From: Bifidobacterium longum subsp. infantis ATCC 15697 = JCM 1222 = DSM 20088
GTDB taxonomy: Bacteria; Actinomycetota; Actinomycetes; Actinomycetales; Bifidobacteriaceae
NCBI RefSeq assembly: GCF_000269965.1
Contig: NC_017219.1
Coordinates: 2,480,001 to 2,544,000, forward strand
Length of the DNA: 64,000 nucleotides
Reading direction: 5' to 3'
A program made the translations under genes and the position numbers. Positions within the stretch are counted from its first letter, which is position 1. Every line of letters begins with the position of its first letter. Below, one piece after another: positions 26,149 to 34,842 of the stretch. The notes under the pieces are model-generated. The model searched no databases. It saw only the letters and a program-made list of their open reading frames with translations, and had not been told where the DNA came from.

Positions 26149-26262
26149 GTACAAACTGTTGTCAGTTGTCAACGCTTTTTAGCGTGGCTCCAATCATCTT
26201 AATGGCTGTTTTCCGCCATTCTTGATGCATGAGAATAGTTGTCAACTGACAACTGAATGTAC
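26149..26262. repeat. MITE-like inverted repeat in the permease-pnp gap
   Basis: The arms 26149-26173 and 26238-26262 are imperfect 25-bp reverse complements separated by 64 bp. The right arm contains GTTGTCA-AC-TGACAAC, a perfect inverted heptamer, and the left arm has GTTGTCA twice in tandem. The gap 25969-26320 holds no gene otherwise. It could be a small transposable remnant or paired operator sites. Confidence 0.55.
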
Positions 26263-26320
26263 ATGGCAGCAGCACGAGTGCCCTATTCAACATCGAAATA
26301 TGTAGCGCGAAGAAGCCGAA

Positions 26321-26371
26321 AAACCAAAAGGCTTCTATACCGAATGAAACGGTATAGAAGCCTTTTGGTTT
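26321..26371. repeat. Perfect 22-bp stem-loop
   Basis: 26321-26342 and 26350-26371 are perfect reverse complements around a 7-nt loop (AATGAAA); each arm contains AAGGCTTCTATACCG or its complement. There is no T run on either side, so it is not a standard terminator. It may be an RNA hairpin, a repeat or a second stop signal for pnp. Confidence 0.8.
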
Positions 26372-26439
26372 GCGATTAAGCTCTTCTCACCCGAGAGAAG
26401 CTAGAGAACGATCAGTCCTCGAATGCCGAACCGTTAAGC

Positions 26440-26460
26440 GGGAAGCCCGGTGGGCTTCCC
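26440..26460 (-). terminator. Probable pnp terminator
   Basis: GGGAAGCCC and GGGCTTCCC form a 9-bp stem with a 3-nt loop, about 46 bp after the pnp stop. No T run follows on the minus strand. Confidence 0.55.
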
Positions 26461-26506
26461 GTAGGTGAGGGGAGCGGCTATGCCGCGACCGATCCGTGAG
26501 AGGGCT

Positions 26507-29251
26507 TTAGTCCTCGAACGGATCAAAGTCGCGACGGACGCGGCGACGCGGGCGCTCAGTACGCTCTTCGCGGTCGGCGCGGTAGTCGTCGTAGTTGTCG
26601 TCAGTGGCATAGCGCGGGTTGCGGTCCGAGCCACGGCCACGGCCGCCACGGAAACCGCCACGGCGGTCATCACGATCGCCACGGTCATCACGATCGGCAG
26701 AACGACGGCGACGCGGACGATCATCATCACGGGAGTCGCGAGCATCACGGTCATCACGATCATCGAAGTCACGGTCGGCAGAACGACGGCGACGCGGACG
26801 ATCATCATCGCGATCATCGCGATCGAAGTCACGGTCATCGGAGCGACGGCGACGCGGACGGTCGTCGTAATCATCCTCGAAGTCATCGGAGCGACGGCGA
26901 CGCGGACGGTCGTCACGATCGTCGAAGTCACGGTCATCGCGATCGGAGCGACGGCCACGGCCGCCACGGCGATCGTCACGATCACCACGGCCACGGCCGC
27001 CACGGCGGTCATCGCGATCGCCACGGCTCGGTCGGGCGTTGTTCTCCTGATCCTCGAAACCAGGGATGGCCAGGGAGATCTTGCCGCGATCATCGACACC
27101 CTGAACGATCACCTCAACGGTGTCGCCTTCCCTGAGCACGTCTTCGACGGCGTCAATACGCTCGCCGTTGGCCAGGTTGCGGATCTGGGAGATGTGCAGC
27201 AGGCCGTCGGTGCCGGGGGTGAGGTTCACGAAAGCGCCGAACGACGTGGTCTTGACGACCTTGCCGTTGTAGGTTTCGCCGGCCTCGGGCACGTGCGGGT
27301 TGGCGATGGAATCGATGATGGACTTGGCCTTCTTAGCGGCCTCGCCACCCTCGGAGGAGATGAAGACGGTACCGTCATCCTCGATGGCGATTTCAGCGCC
27401 GGTATCTTCCTGAATCTGGTTGATCATCTTGCCCTTCGGGCCGATGACTTCGCCGATCTTCTCAACCGGGACGGAGGTGGTGATGATGCGCGGAGCGAAC
27501 TCGCTCATCTCGGCCGGGCCGTCGATGCACTCGTTGATGACCTCGAGAATCGTGGCGCGGGCTTCCTTGGCCTGCTGCAAAGCGGCGGCCAGGATGTCGG
27601 CGGGGATGCCGTCGAGCTTGGTGTCGAGCTGCAGGGCAGTGATGAACTCGGAAGTACCGGCCACCTTGAAGTCCATGTCGCCGAAGGCATCCTCGGCACC
27701 CAGGATATCGGTGAGGGTCTTGAAGATGTGCTGGCCATCAACATCGCCGGACACAAGGCCCATGGCGATGCCGGCAACCGGAGCCTTCAGCGGCACGCCG
27801 GCAGCCAAAAGGCTCAGCGTGGAGGCGCAGACGGAACCCATGGAAGTGGAACCGTTGGAGCCGATGGCCTCGGAGACCTGGCGGATGGCGTAGGGGAACT
27901 CTTCGCGGCTCGGCAGCACCGGCACGAGAGCCTTCTCGGCGAGGGCACCATGGCCGATTTCGCGGCGCTTCGGGGAGCCGACGCGGCCGGTCTCACCAGT
28001 GGAGTACGGCGGCATCTCGTAGTTGTGCATGTAGCGCTTGGACTGCGGACCGGACAGAGCGTCGATCTGCTGCTCCATCTTGAGCATGTTCAGGGTGGTG
28101 ACGCCCAGAATCTGGGTCTCGCCACGCTGGAACAGGGCGGAACCGTGCACGCGAGGCACAATGTCCACCTCGGCGGACAGGGTGCGGATGTCGCGCAGGC
28201 CACGGCCGTCGATGCGGTAGTCCTCGGTCAGGATGCGGCGACGCACGATCTGGCGCTGCAGTTCCTTGAAGGCGTTGCCCAGCTCCTTGTCCTTCTCGGC
28301 GTCGTCCATATCGGTGAACTCGTCCGCGAGCACCTCGCGCACGTGCTCCTTGATCTCGTGGATGCGGTCCTGGCGCGGCAGCTTCTCGGCGATGGAGAGG
28401 GCCTCGTCCAGATCCTTGTGAGCGATCTCGTCGATGCGGGCATACAGCTCGTCGGTGTACTCCGGGAAGAGCTGGAATTCCTTGGTCTCCTTGGCGGCGA
28501 TCTTCTTGAGCTCATCCTGAGCCTCGCAGATCACCTTGATGAACGGCTTGGCGGCTTCAAGACCACCGGCCACGACCTCCTCATCGGGCTTGGTCTGACC
28601 CTCGTCATAGATGAGGTGCCAGGCGTTCTTGCCGGCACCCGCCTCGATCATGGCGATGGCAACATCACCGTTCTCGACCACACGGCCGGCGACCACGATC
28701 TCGAACACGGCGCGCTCACGCTCGCTCCAACGCGGGAAGGCGACCCACTGGCCGTCGATCAGCGCCAGACGCACACCGGAGACCGGGCCTTCGAACGGCA
28801 GGCCGGAAATCATGGTGGAGGCGGAAGCGGCGTTCAGGGCGATGACATCGTAAGCGTCATCAGGGTTCACGGCGAGCACGGTCTCGACGACCTGCACTTC
28901 GTTGCGCAGGGTGTGCGGGAACAGCGGGCGCAGCGGGCGGTCGATGATGCGGCAGGCGAGGATGGCCTCGGAGCTCGGGCGGCCTTCACGGCGGAAGAAC
29001 GAGCCCGGAATCTTGCCGGCAGCGTACATCTTCTCTTCAACATCGACGGTCAGCGGGAAGAAGTCGTAGTTCTCCTTCGGGCTGGAACCGGCGGTGGTGG
29101 TGGACAGAATCATGGAATCGTCGTCGAGGTAGGCGGCCACAGCGCCATCGGCCTGCTGGGCGAGGCGGCCGGTCTCGAAGCGCAGCGTGCGCTTGCCAAA
29201 CGATCCATTGTCGATTACGGCCTCAACGGCCTTGATTTCGGGACCCTCCAT
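26507..29251 (-). CDS. pnp: Polynucleotide phosphorylase with Arg/Asp-rich tail
   Basis: 914 residues. Two RNase PH domains (about 1-230 and 330-560), a KH domain ([16 protein letters not shown], near 600) and an S1 domain ([20 protein letters not shown], near 685-755) are all present, so the enzyme should be an active 3'-5' phosphorolytic exonuclease. From about 765 it carries a 150-residue tail of repeats such as [11 protein letters not shown] and [11 protein letters not shown], absent from the roughly 710-residue enterobacterial form. Such tails occur in RNase E/PNPase of high-GC actinobacteria and may bind RNA or form condensates. The ATG at 29251 follows GAAGGAGG. rpsO lies upstream as usual. 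Confidence 0.95.
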   Translation of the reverse strand: MEGPEIKAVEAVIDNGSFGKRTLRFETGRLAQQADGAVAAYLDDDSMILSTTTAGSSPKENYDFFPLTVDVEEKMYAAGKIPGSFFRREGRPSSEAILACRIIDRPLRPLFPHTLRNEVQVVETVLAVNPDDAYDVIALNAASASTMISGLPFEGPVSGVRLALIDGQWVAFPRWSERERAVFEIVVAGRVVENGDVAIAMIEAGAGKNAWHLIYDEGQTKPDEEVVAGGLEAAKPFIKVICEAQDELKKIAAKETKEFQLFPEYTDELYARIDEIAHKDLDEALSIAEKLPRQDRIHEIKEHVREVLADEFTDMDDAEKDKELGNAFKELQRQIVRRRILTEDYRIDGRGLRDIRTLSAEVDIVPRVHGSALFQRGETQILGVTTLNMLKMEQQIDALSGPQSKRYMHNYEMPPYSTGETGRVGSPKRREIGHGALAEKALVPVLPSREEFPYAIRQVSEAIGSNGSTSMGSVCASTLSLLAAGVPLKAPVAGIAMGLVSGDVDGQHIFKTLTDILGAEDAFGDMDFKVAGTSEFITALQLDTKLDGIPADILAAALQQAKEARATILEVINECIDGPAEMSEFAPRIITTSVPVEKIGEVIGPKGKMINQIQEDTGAEIAIEDDGTVFISSEGGEAAKKAKSIIDSIANPHVPEAGETYNGKVVKTTSFGAFVNLTPGTDGLLHISQIRNLANGERIDAVEDVLREGDTVEVIVQGVDDRGKISLAIPGFEDQENNARPSRGDRDDRRGGRGRGDRDDRRGGRGRRSDRDDRDFDDRDDRPRRRRSDDFEDDYDDRPRRRRSDDRDFDRDDRDDDRPRRRRSADRDFDDRDDRDARDSRDDDRPRRRRSADRDDRGDRDDRRGGFRGGRGRGSDRNPRYATDDNYDDYRADREERTERPRRRVRRDFDPFED

Positions 29252-29485
29252 AGGGTTCCTCCTTCTTTAATTTTCTAATTATTCCTACATACTGTGCTGC
29301 GGTTTGGCGACTCGCTTGAACCGCAACTGTCCTCTTCAGCGGACGTCACATACCTTGTTTCGACTGACCCCTTGGCCGTCGTTCCTCGTGTCAACCCCTT
29401 CATTCGGGTTCTCTTGTCGGCCTTACCTGCTGGCCTATCCTCTAACCCTCTTGCCGTTGTTGCCGTTGGCTGGCGATATGTAAAA

Positions 29486-29515
29486 CGCCCGAGCACCATC
29501 CTAGGTACTCGGGCG
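29486..29515 (-). terminator. rpsO terminator
   Basis: Minus strand: CGCCCGAGTACC pairs with GGTGCTCGGGCG (one G-U) around 6 nt and is followed by TTTTAC. It is 11 bp after the rpsO stop, so rpsO and pnp are at least partly separate. Confidence 0.85.
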
Positions 29516-29526
29516 GAAGTCTTCAA

Positions 29527-29796
29527 TTATCGACGCAGACCCAGACGCTCGATGAGGGAACGGTAACGGTTGATGTCGACGCGCTTGAGGTAGTCAAGCA
29601 GGCGACGACGGTCACCGATCATCAGCTGCATACCACGACGGGAGTGATGGTCGTGCTTGTGCTCCTTGAGGTGCTCGGTCAGGTCGGCGATACGCTTGGA
29701 CAGCAGAGCCACCTGGACCTCGGGGGAACCGGTGTCACCTTCGTGCGTCGCGTACTCGTTGATAATTTGGGTCTTCTCGTCAGCCGTCAGTGCCAC
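29527..29796 (-). CDS. rpsO: 30S ribosomal protein S15
   Basis: 89 residues from GTG 29796 with AAGGAGG ahead. Contains the S15 signature [50 protein letters not shown]. Normal length. It binds 16S rRNA early in 30S assembly. Confidence 0.98.
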   Translation of the reverse strand: MALTADEKTQIINEYATHEGDTGSPEVQVALLSKRIADLTEHLKEHKHDHHSRRGMQLMIGDRRRLLDYLKRVDINRYRSLIERLGLRR

Positions 29797-29922
29797 GGCG
29801 TCCTCCTTATTGTGTCGTTGCGCGGTGTTTCGTGCAGGTTCGCTCGAAACGCTCTCTATCCGCGGGCGAAATTACGCCAAATGAAAACTATACGGCAGGG
29901 GCCGGACTGGGGCCTCATGAGC

Positions 29923-29982
29923 CGAGGGTGTAAGGGATAAGTTGTAAAGGGTAAGGGTTTAAAGGCGTAAGGGTGTAAGGGG
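29923..29982. repeat. Degenerate GTAAGGG repeat tract
   Basis: The plus strand reads as about six irregular copies of (G)TGTAAGGG / GTAAAGGG between rpsO and the exporter wreck, just outside the lantibiotic locus. It is G-rich on one strand and sits at the island edge. No function seen. Confidence 0.5.
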
Positions 29983-29986
29983 ACAC

Positions 29987-30847
29987 TCACTCCTGCCGGT
30001 ACAGCCGCGAATACAATCCGCCGGCCTGCAGCAGTTCGTCATGCGTACCGGATTCGACGATCTGCCCATGATCCATGACATGGATGCGGTCGAAATCCCG
30101 AATCGATGCGAGTCTGTGCGCCACGACGATGCACGCATTGTCGGAGTCGAGCAACGCCGTCATGACATGTCGCTCGGTATCGTTGTCCAGAGCACTGGTG
30201 GGTTCGTCCATAAGTAGGAAGTCCGGTCTTCCGACGACCGGATCCATCATCCCCTCGTTGATGCCGGCAACCTCGCACGCCCTGACGATGTCGTCATCCG
30301 TCAGCCACGGACGGTGCAGCGTGATATTGTCGCGCAAGGTTTCGTTGAACACCGTGGATTCCTGATGCACATACGCCAGCCTGCCGGCCTTCCATCGGCT
30401 GTCCGCGTCGTAAATCCGGCATCCGCCGTCGTTGATGGTCACCGTGCCACAGACGGGTTCGATGAGTCCGGCGAGCAGTTTCAGCAGCGAGGCAAGCAGC
30501 ATCGTCGCGACCAACGGCGGGAAACCGCTTTGGGCGGCGAGCGACCCATGGTCGACCATATAGCCGGTGCCTGCGGGCACGATCAATGTCAGTCCCTGGA
30601 CGACGAGCGAGGACAGCAGGCTCAGACCGATGGCGGGCATGTTCCGGCGGAGGAACCCGGTCAGGATGGAGACGGTTCCGCTGCGAGGCCGTATGGGAAT
30701 GGTTGCGCAGCCGTCGTTTGTCGGTTGCGGAATCAGCACCGCGCCAGAACAGTGGGCCGCGAGTTCGCCGGGCGTATAGGCATGGCGCCCGTTCGCCGGG
30801 TCAGCGATGCGCCTTGTTCGATAAACGGGACACGGTGGCGACGCCAT
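29987..30847 (-). pseudogene. Wrecked C39-peptidase ABC exporter (LanT type)
   Basis: The open frame from ATG 30847 strings together pieces of a peptidase-containing bacteriocin exporter: the end of the C39 domain (DPANGRHAYTPGELAAHCSG) without the catalytic Cys part, the first membrane helix (MPAIGLSLLSSLVVQGLTLIVPAGTGYMVDHG), then the ATPase from just after Walker A (LLKLLAGLIEPVCGTVTINDGG), a Q-loop region, Walker B (FLLMDEPTSALD) and the H-loop (VVAHRLASI). Walker A, most membrane helices and the LSGGQ signature are missing; about 285 codons remain of roughly 700. The deletions kept the frame open, so a polypeptide could be made but cannot export. It follows the ATPase gene by 4 bp. Confidence 0.85.
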
Positions 30848-30851
30848 GATC

Positions 30852-31670
30852 TCATGCTTGCCGTCCGCGCGCGGGAAGGCCGAAGTCGACGTGCGTGCGG
30901 TCACGCCCGAGCGTGGACGCCTTGGTGAACGCCTCATAGTCGTCGAATTCGGCGAGCATCATATCCTTGACGAGGTGTTTGTCGTCAAGGATGATGATCC
31001 GGTCGGCCACATTCCAACAGTATTCGAGGTCATGGGTGACGGTGAGCAAAGTACGCTCGTCGGCGCGAAGCTGGTTGACGTAATCGACGAGCAGCGAGCG
31101 GGTGATCGGATCGATGGCGTTGCTTGGCTCGTCGAGCATGATGACATGCGGGTCGAACAGCATGCCGGCGACGATGCCGACCCGTTTGCGCAGACCGGTC
31201 GAGAGTTCCGCCACCTTCTTGTCGAGATGCCCCTCCAATTCGAAGGCACGGACGAGCGGCTCATCCTCCAGCCGTTTCGAGTCGACGGTATGGCCGCCGT
31301 CCGCGATTCCCTTGCCGGACCGGAACAGCAGTTGCCGGAAGTGGATGTTGTCACGCACGGTCATCGTGCCGACGAGATTGCCGTTCTCGGTCATCTGGAA
31401 CACGTCGCGCATCGACGGCACCCGACGCCTATCGATCACGCATCGCCCTTCACGGGGGCGCAACAGTCCGACGATGAGTCTGAACAGCGTGGTCTTGCCG
31501 ACGCCGTTGTATCCGAGGATCGCCAGCGACTGGCCTTGCGGCACGGTGAAGTCGATGTCCTCCAACACGGTCTGTCTCTTCTTGTAGCCGAAGGTGACGT
31601 GTTCGACGGCGATGATGGCATGTTCGCCGTTGTCGGTGCGGTCGGCGTGGTTGATGTGGTCGGCGGTCAT
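30852..31670 (-). CDS. ABC transporter ATP-binding protein, lantibiotic immunity/export type
   Basis: 272 residues from the ATG at 31670 (AAGGAAAG eight nt upstream; ATG 31715 lacks a site). Complete nucleotide-binding domain: Walker A GYNGVGKTT, signature ELSTGLRKRVGI, Walker B VIMLDEPSNAID and VTHD for the H-loop. The C-terminal 30 residues are extra. It lies immediately downstream of a 219-aa membrane protein. Pairing with one hydrophobic partner next to a lanthipeptide precursor suggests a LanF/LanE-like self-protection pump. Confidence 0.88.
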   Translation of the reverse strand: MTADHINHADRTDNGEHAIIAVEHVTFGYKKRQTVLEDIDFTVPQGQSLAILGYNGVGKTTLFRLIVGLLRPREGRCVIDRRRVPSMRDVFQMTENGNLVGTMTVRDNIHFRQLLFRSGKGIADGGHTVDSKRLEDEPLVRAFELEGHLDKKVAELSTGLRKRVGIVAGMLFDPHVIMLDEPSNAIDPITRSLLVDYVNQLRADERTLLTVTHDLEYCWNVADRIIILDDKHLVKDMMLAEFDDYEAFTKASTLGRDRTHVDFGLPARGRQA

Positions 31671-31724
31671 ATTGTCTTTCCTTGTCGTCGATTCGGTTGT
31701 GTTCGTATCCGTCATGTCCGGATG

Positions 31725-32384
31725 TCACAGCTCGATATTGGTGTTGATAAAATATCGAGAGAATAATCTGGTTGAAATACCGATGGCGACCACTACCAAT
31801 ACGACATAACCAACCGAGAACAGGCACAGCGGCATCACGTTGACGACCACAAGCATATATGCCAATTGGAGCAGGATCGCAATCAACACCAAAACCAGTT
31901 GTGCCATTGTCGGATCGCTGTTCCGGGAGACATAAACCATCGGCATTGCGCCCAAAGAACAGACGATTGTTCCTAAGACTGATACGATAAGAGCACCAAT
32001 TGCATCATCTGCTCCAGCGGTTATCTGAAAGCCTGATGACAAAACACGCATAAAAGCCAGATTCAAAAGCACGGAAATCACTGTCAGGATAACAGGAAAC
32101 AGGCATTTACACCAGCAGTAGCTCCAATAGGAACGACCAGACTGTGTATAGAGCTCAAACAGTCCATCTCGGAAATCCTGATACAGGATGGAGACCATCA
32201 CCGAGCATGACGAACAGATGAAAAACGGTCCAAACAAGACAGCCCAAGTAAATGGGTCTAGAATGCCTGCGCCACTGACACCCATCTCCACGAATATTGC
32301 CGTGACCATAAGGATAAGAACCATACCCCAGTTCTTGAATGACTGGAAACATGCCTTGCAGTCACGAAACAGAATCGCCTTCAT
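31725..32384 (-). CDS. ABC-2-like membrane subunit, lantibiotic immunity type
   Basis: 219 residues from ATG 32384 with AAGGAG seven nt upstream. Six hydrophobic segments: about 17-36, 48-70, 85-107, 121-145, 153-180 and 184-206. No signature identifies the family beyond ABC-2/LanE-like topology; the partner ATPase is the next gene. It is AT-richer than the neighbouring housekeeping genes, in line with acquired DNA. Confidence 0.75.
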   Translation of the reverse strand: MKAILFRDCKACFQSFKNWGMVLILMVTAIFVEMGVSGAGILDPFTWAVLFGPFFICSSCSVMVSILYQDFRDGLFELYTQSGRSYWSYCWCKCLFPVILTVISVLLNLAFMRVLSSGFQITAGADDAIGALIVSVLGTIVCSLGAMPMVYVSRNSDPTMAQLVLVLIAILLQLAYMLVVVNVMPLCLFSVGYVVLVVVAIGISTRLFSRYFINTNIEL

Positions 32385-32410
32385 GCCACTTCTCCTTAAC
32401 GATAACAAGT

Positions 32411-32451
32411 GTCAGGTATGGGTCGGATGTTTTACGCAATCCATACCTGAC
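32411..32451 (-). terminator. Attenuator hairpin between the lanthipeptide precursor and transporter genes
   Basis: GTCAGGTATGG (32411-32421) and CCATACCTGAC (32441-32451) form a perfect 11-bp stem. It lies 17 bp after the precursor stop and before the permease ribosome site. Precursor genes often have a partially read-through hairpin here, giving abundant precursor and fewer downstream products. Confidence 0.65.
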
Positions 32452-32467
32452 CCATGTAAAGCAACGT

Positions 32468-32668
32468 TCACTTGCAGTTCCCACAGGATGCAAGTCGGGT
32501 GACGACCGTTACCGAACATGCCGAGAAAGACACGCTCAGAACGGAAACCGCGAACGACAGCGACGCCGGCGCGACGCCATCATCGTTGCGATCGGTCAGC
32601 ATCGCCATATCGGCCGCCGACAGATCCTCGAAGGATTCACCGACAATGGACTTCTCATTGATGCTCAT
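32468..32668 (-). CDS. lanA: Type II lanthipeptide (lantibiotic) precursor, bisin-like
   Basis: 66 residues from ATG 32668, with AAGGA seven nt upstream. The leader MSINEKSIVGESFEDLSAAD is acidic with the EDLS-x-x-DM-x-x-L pattern of type II leaders. The core (about 34-66) is rich in Ser/Thr and has three Cys, ending TRLASCGNCK, suitable for lanthionine rings. After the leader, TDRNDDGVAPAS resembles the two-step leaders of lichenicidin-type beta peptides, but the usual Gly before the cut is not obvious. From memory it closely resembles the B. longum lantibiotic bisin; this needs a search. No LanM-type synthetase is in the window. The upstream in-frame extension (to 32770) is not supported. 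Confidence 0.85.
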   Translation of the reverse strand: MSINEKSIVGESFEDLSAADMAMLTDRNDDGVAPASLSFAVSVLSVSFSACSVTVVTRLASCGNCK

Positions 32669-32972
32669 ATAGTCATCCTTAACTAATTCCTGCCCTTCAG
32701 GCGAAGAGCTGCTGTAAGCATGACGCGCTTTCTCCCGCTTCGCAATGACTTGTATGCCATTAGGGGACAAGGACTTTTATATGAATCCATGTTGTGCAAT
32801 GATCGTTGACACACCTCGACGCAAAGGAACCCTCATGAGAGCTTTCAATACTTACGGTACTTGGTTTGACATTCGGAGCGTCAGCCAGCACTCTAAGCAA
32901 CAGTTCAACGGAGGAAGAAATATCAACATATTCACTATGCCCTGTATGGTTGCCATTATGCCATATCAGAAA
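32669..32972 (-). promoter_or_regulatory. Upstream region of the lanthipeptide precursor
   Basis: A 304-bp gap between the histidine-kinase stop and lanA start. It should hold the lanA promoter. Candidate boxes are weak (TTGCAC and TATAAA with a 12-nt spacer near 32770-32800). A 79-codon plus-strand frame here was rejected. LanM might have lain here originally, but no trace was recognised. Confidence 0.4.
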
Positions 32973-34133
32973 TTAGGTCAGTAGCGGTAACATGCAATAG
33001 AAAGACCATTCTTCGCCGTCTTTTTCATATCTGATGAATCCTCCTTGTCCAGATATCAAACGGGAATATATACTTAGCCCTTTTCTTGCTCCCAAAGTCA
33101 CACATCGCCGACTCTTTTGTCGACATTTATTCACCTGAACAATATCAACAGCATTATTTGAAAATGTGACAATGACGGAATATTCACTTTTGTCAGCATA
33201 GCGTTCAATATTCGTGTAAATTTCACGCAACAGGTTAACGATTATTTGATTCCACGAGTTCGACATTGCGCTGGATACACCGCGAAGAGATGAATGACCG
33301 CAAAACCCTTTGTCATGCAACCGACGGTCACTTTCACTCAATGTAGCTTGAATATGTTCGGCAAGACTTACATGAAATACCTCATCTTGTTTATGGTCAT
33401 CATCCGATAGATAATTCATAACCGAATGCAGATCTTGGAATATCTTATTGATACCGTTCTGCAATTTTCTCCATCGCTTAAGCTCTTCTTCCTTCGATGC
33501 ATCAATACCTTCCTGCACTATGACCAACATTCGTGTCAACTCACCAGACATGGCATCATGCATCCCCTCAGCAAGCTGTAAGTTATATCGAACAATTTCA
33601 GCTTTCTTTTCTAACTCTTTTTTCTTTTCAAGTCCGTTCCTTTGCCGTAGCCAAACCCCTAAAAGAAACACAAACCAAAGCAACACCACCAAATTAATGG
33701 AACCATCGAACGAACCAAATTCACTATTCTCCCGATATATCGCATAATTCAGCAAAGCGCTAATAGACAACAGTACCGTTGCCGTCACACCATTCCACCA
33801 AACAGCAGCATAGCCTTGAATCGCAAGAGATACCAGAACACCCCATGACTCATCGCATTGCGATAAGCAAGGCATCAATTCATTCAGGAATGCGATGACG
33901 ATAATCCCCCATGTTGCCGGTACCGGATATAACGGCAACATACTCACAGCAAGCATGTACACGATGCGAATAAACCCATCATTCAAACTCTCAGGAGAAT
34001 CAAGAATCCATTCGGCGATACATGCGGCAAGACACGTCATGGCCACTATCGATAGAACAAGATTTTTTTTCGATACTCCCAAGCATTTCTTGCGAACCAC
34101 AAGTATCGTTTTCATTGCCAATCGTCTCAGCAT
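32973..34133 (-). CDS. Histidine kinase (NarL/HisKA_3-like) of the lantibiotic locus
   Basis: 386 residues. Four to six membrane helices in residues about 20-165, then a coiled coil rich in Glu/Lys (LEKKKELEKKAEIVRYNLQ), the likely phospho-acceptor His in LAEGMHDAMSG, and an N-box-like NLLREIYTNIERYA. The G-boxes are poor (LGARKGLSIYSRLI in place of GHGL...), so ATPase activity is uncertain but plausible. Start ATG 34133 follows GGAGG; it overlaps the response-regulator stop by 7 nt, typical for a two-component pair. AT-rich. Probably senses the peptide or envelope stress. Confidence 0.85.
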   Translation of the reverse strand: MLRRLAMKTILVVRKKCLGVSKKNLVLSIVAMTCLAACIAEWILDSPESLNDGFIRIVYMLAVSMLPLYPVPATWGIIVIAFLNELMPCLSQCDESWGVLVSLAIQGYAAVWWNGVTATVLLSISALLNYAIYRENSEFGSFDGSINLVVLLWFVFLLGVWLRQRNGLEKKKELEKKAEIVRYNLQLAEGMHDAMSGELTRMLVIVQEGIDASKEEELKRWRKLQNGINKIFQDLHSVMNYLSDDDHKQDEVFHVSLAEHIQATLSESDRRLHDKGFCGHSSLRGVSSAMSNSWNQIIVNLLREIYTNIERYADKSEYSVIVTFSNNAVDIVQVNKCRQKSRRCVTLGARKGLSIYSRLISGQGGFIRYEKDGEEWSFYCMLPLLT

Positions 34134-34798
34134 CGTTCCCGCCTCCACCAATAGGCAATCAGTTCGGCTCTGGAAGTAAGATGGAGTTTGTTCTGAGCAC
34201 GGTCAAGATAGGTTTTCACCGTCCCTGCCGAAACATCCATCATCCGGGCAATCTGAGTGGGCTTATACGACTGTGAATATAGTTCCATGGCATATTTTTC
34301 CCGTTCCGACAATCTTTCGATTCTATTCACGGGAAGTCGAACCAGACGATGATATGCAGCATCTACATCCTCGAATCCAATAGTCTCCCCTCCTACTCGA
34401 ACACAGAGAGTATGACCATCGCTGACGAGCTTGACCGCTTTACACAGTACTGGAAAATCAGCTTTTGACACAATGCCTTGAGCACCACCCTCAGCAGCAC
34501 GTCGCGCATAGCGAGTTAAACTGAACGATGTCACCGCCAGCAACGGCAACATCCTGTTACGACTTCTGATTTCCCGGCACACCATGTCTCCGGGCATGTC
34601 CTCCAGACTCATGTCAACCAGCAGAATGTCCGCTTCATTTGCGGGATCCGTCGCATATTCCAGAGCATCGGTTCCGGTATTCGCCTTCCAAGCTAACCGA
34701 ACATTCGGCAGATGACGCGACAAGAACGCTGCCAAACCCATCAGCACGAAGTCGTCGTTATCGACTATCGCCAGTCTGATTTCATTTGGGTTCCCCAT
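34127..34798 (-). CDS. LuxR/NarL-type response regulator of the lantibiotic locus
   Basis: 223 residues from ATG 34798. Receiver domain with the acidic pair in IVDNDD and phospho-acceptor Asp 62 in DILLVDMSLEDMPG, Lys in GIVSKADFP. The C-terminal LuxR helix-turn-helix (RLSEREKYAMELYSQSYKPTQIARMMDVSAGTVKTYLDRAQNKL) binds DNA. No Shine-Dalgarno; TATCAT lies 7 nt before the ATG, so leaderless. The frame is open back into the IS element at 34843, which is artefact. It should control lanA with the adjacent kinase. Confidence 0.88.
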   Translation of the reverse strand: MGNPNEIRLAIVDNDDFVLMGLAAFLSRHLPNVRLAWKANTGTDALEYATDPANEADILLVDMSLEDMPGDMVCREIRSRNRMLPLLAVTSFSLTRYARRAAEGGAQGIVSKADFPVLCKAVKLVSDGHTLCVRVGGETIGFEDVDAAYHRLVRLPVNRIERLSEREKYAMELYSQSYKPTQIARMMDVSAGTVKTYLDRAQNKLHLTSRAELIAYWWRRERC

Positions 34799-34842
34799 AG
34801 TGCACATGATAGACGTTTTTCGTACGGACATGCCCGCCCCGT

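Noticed and set aside
26465..29278. 937-codon plus-strand open frame opposite pnp
   Set aside because: Shadow of pnp; Thr/Ile/Val repeats arise from the Arg/Asp repeat DNA read backwards.
32745..32984. 79-codon plus-strand frame between lanA and the kinase
   Set aside because: No ribosome site, no recognisable domain, and it overlaps the expected lanA promoter.
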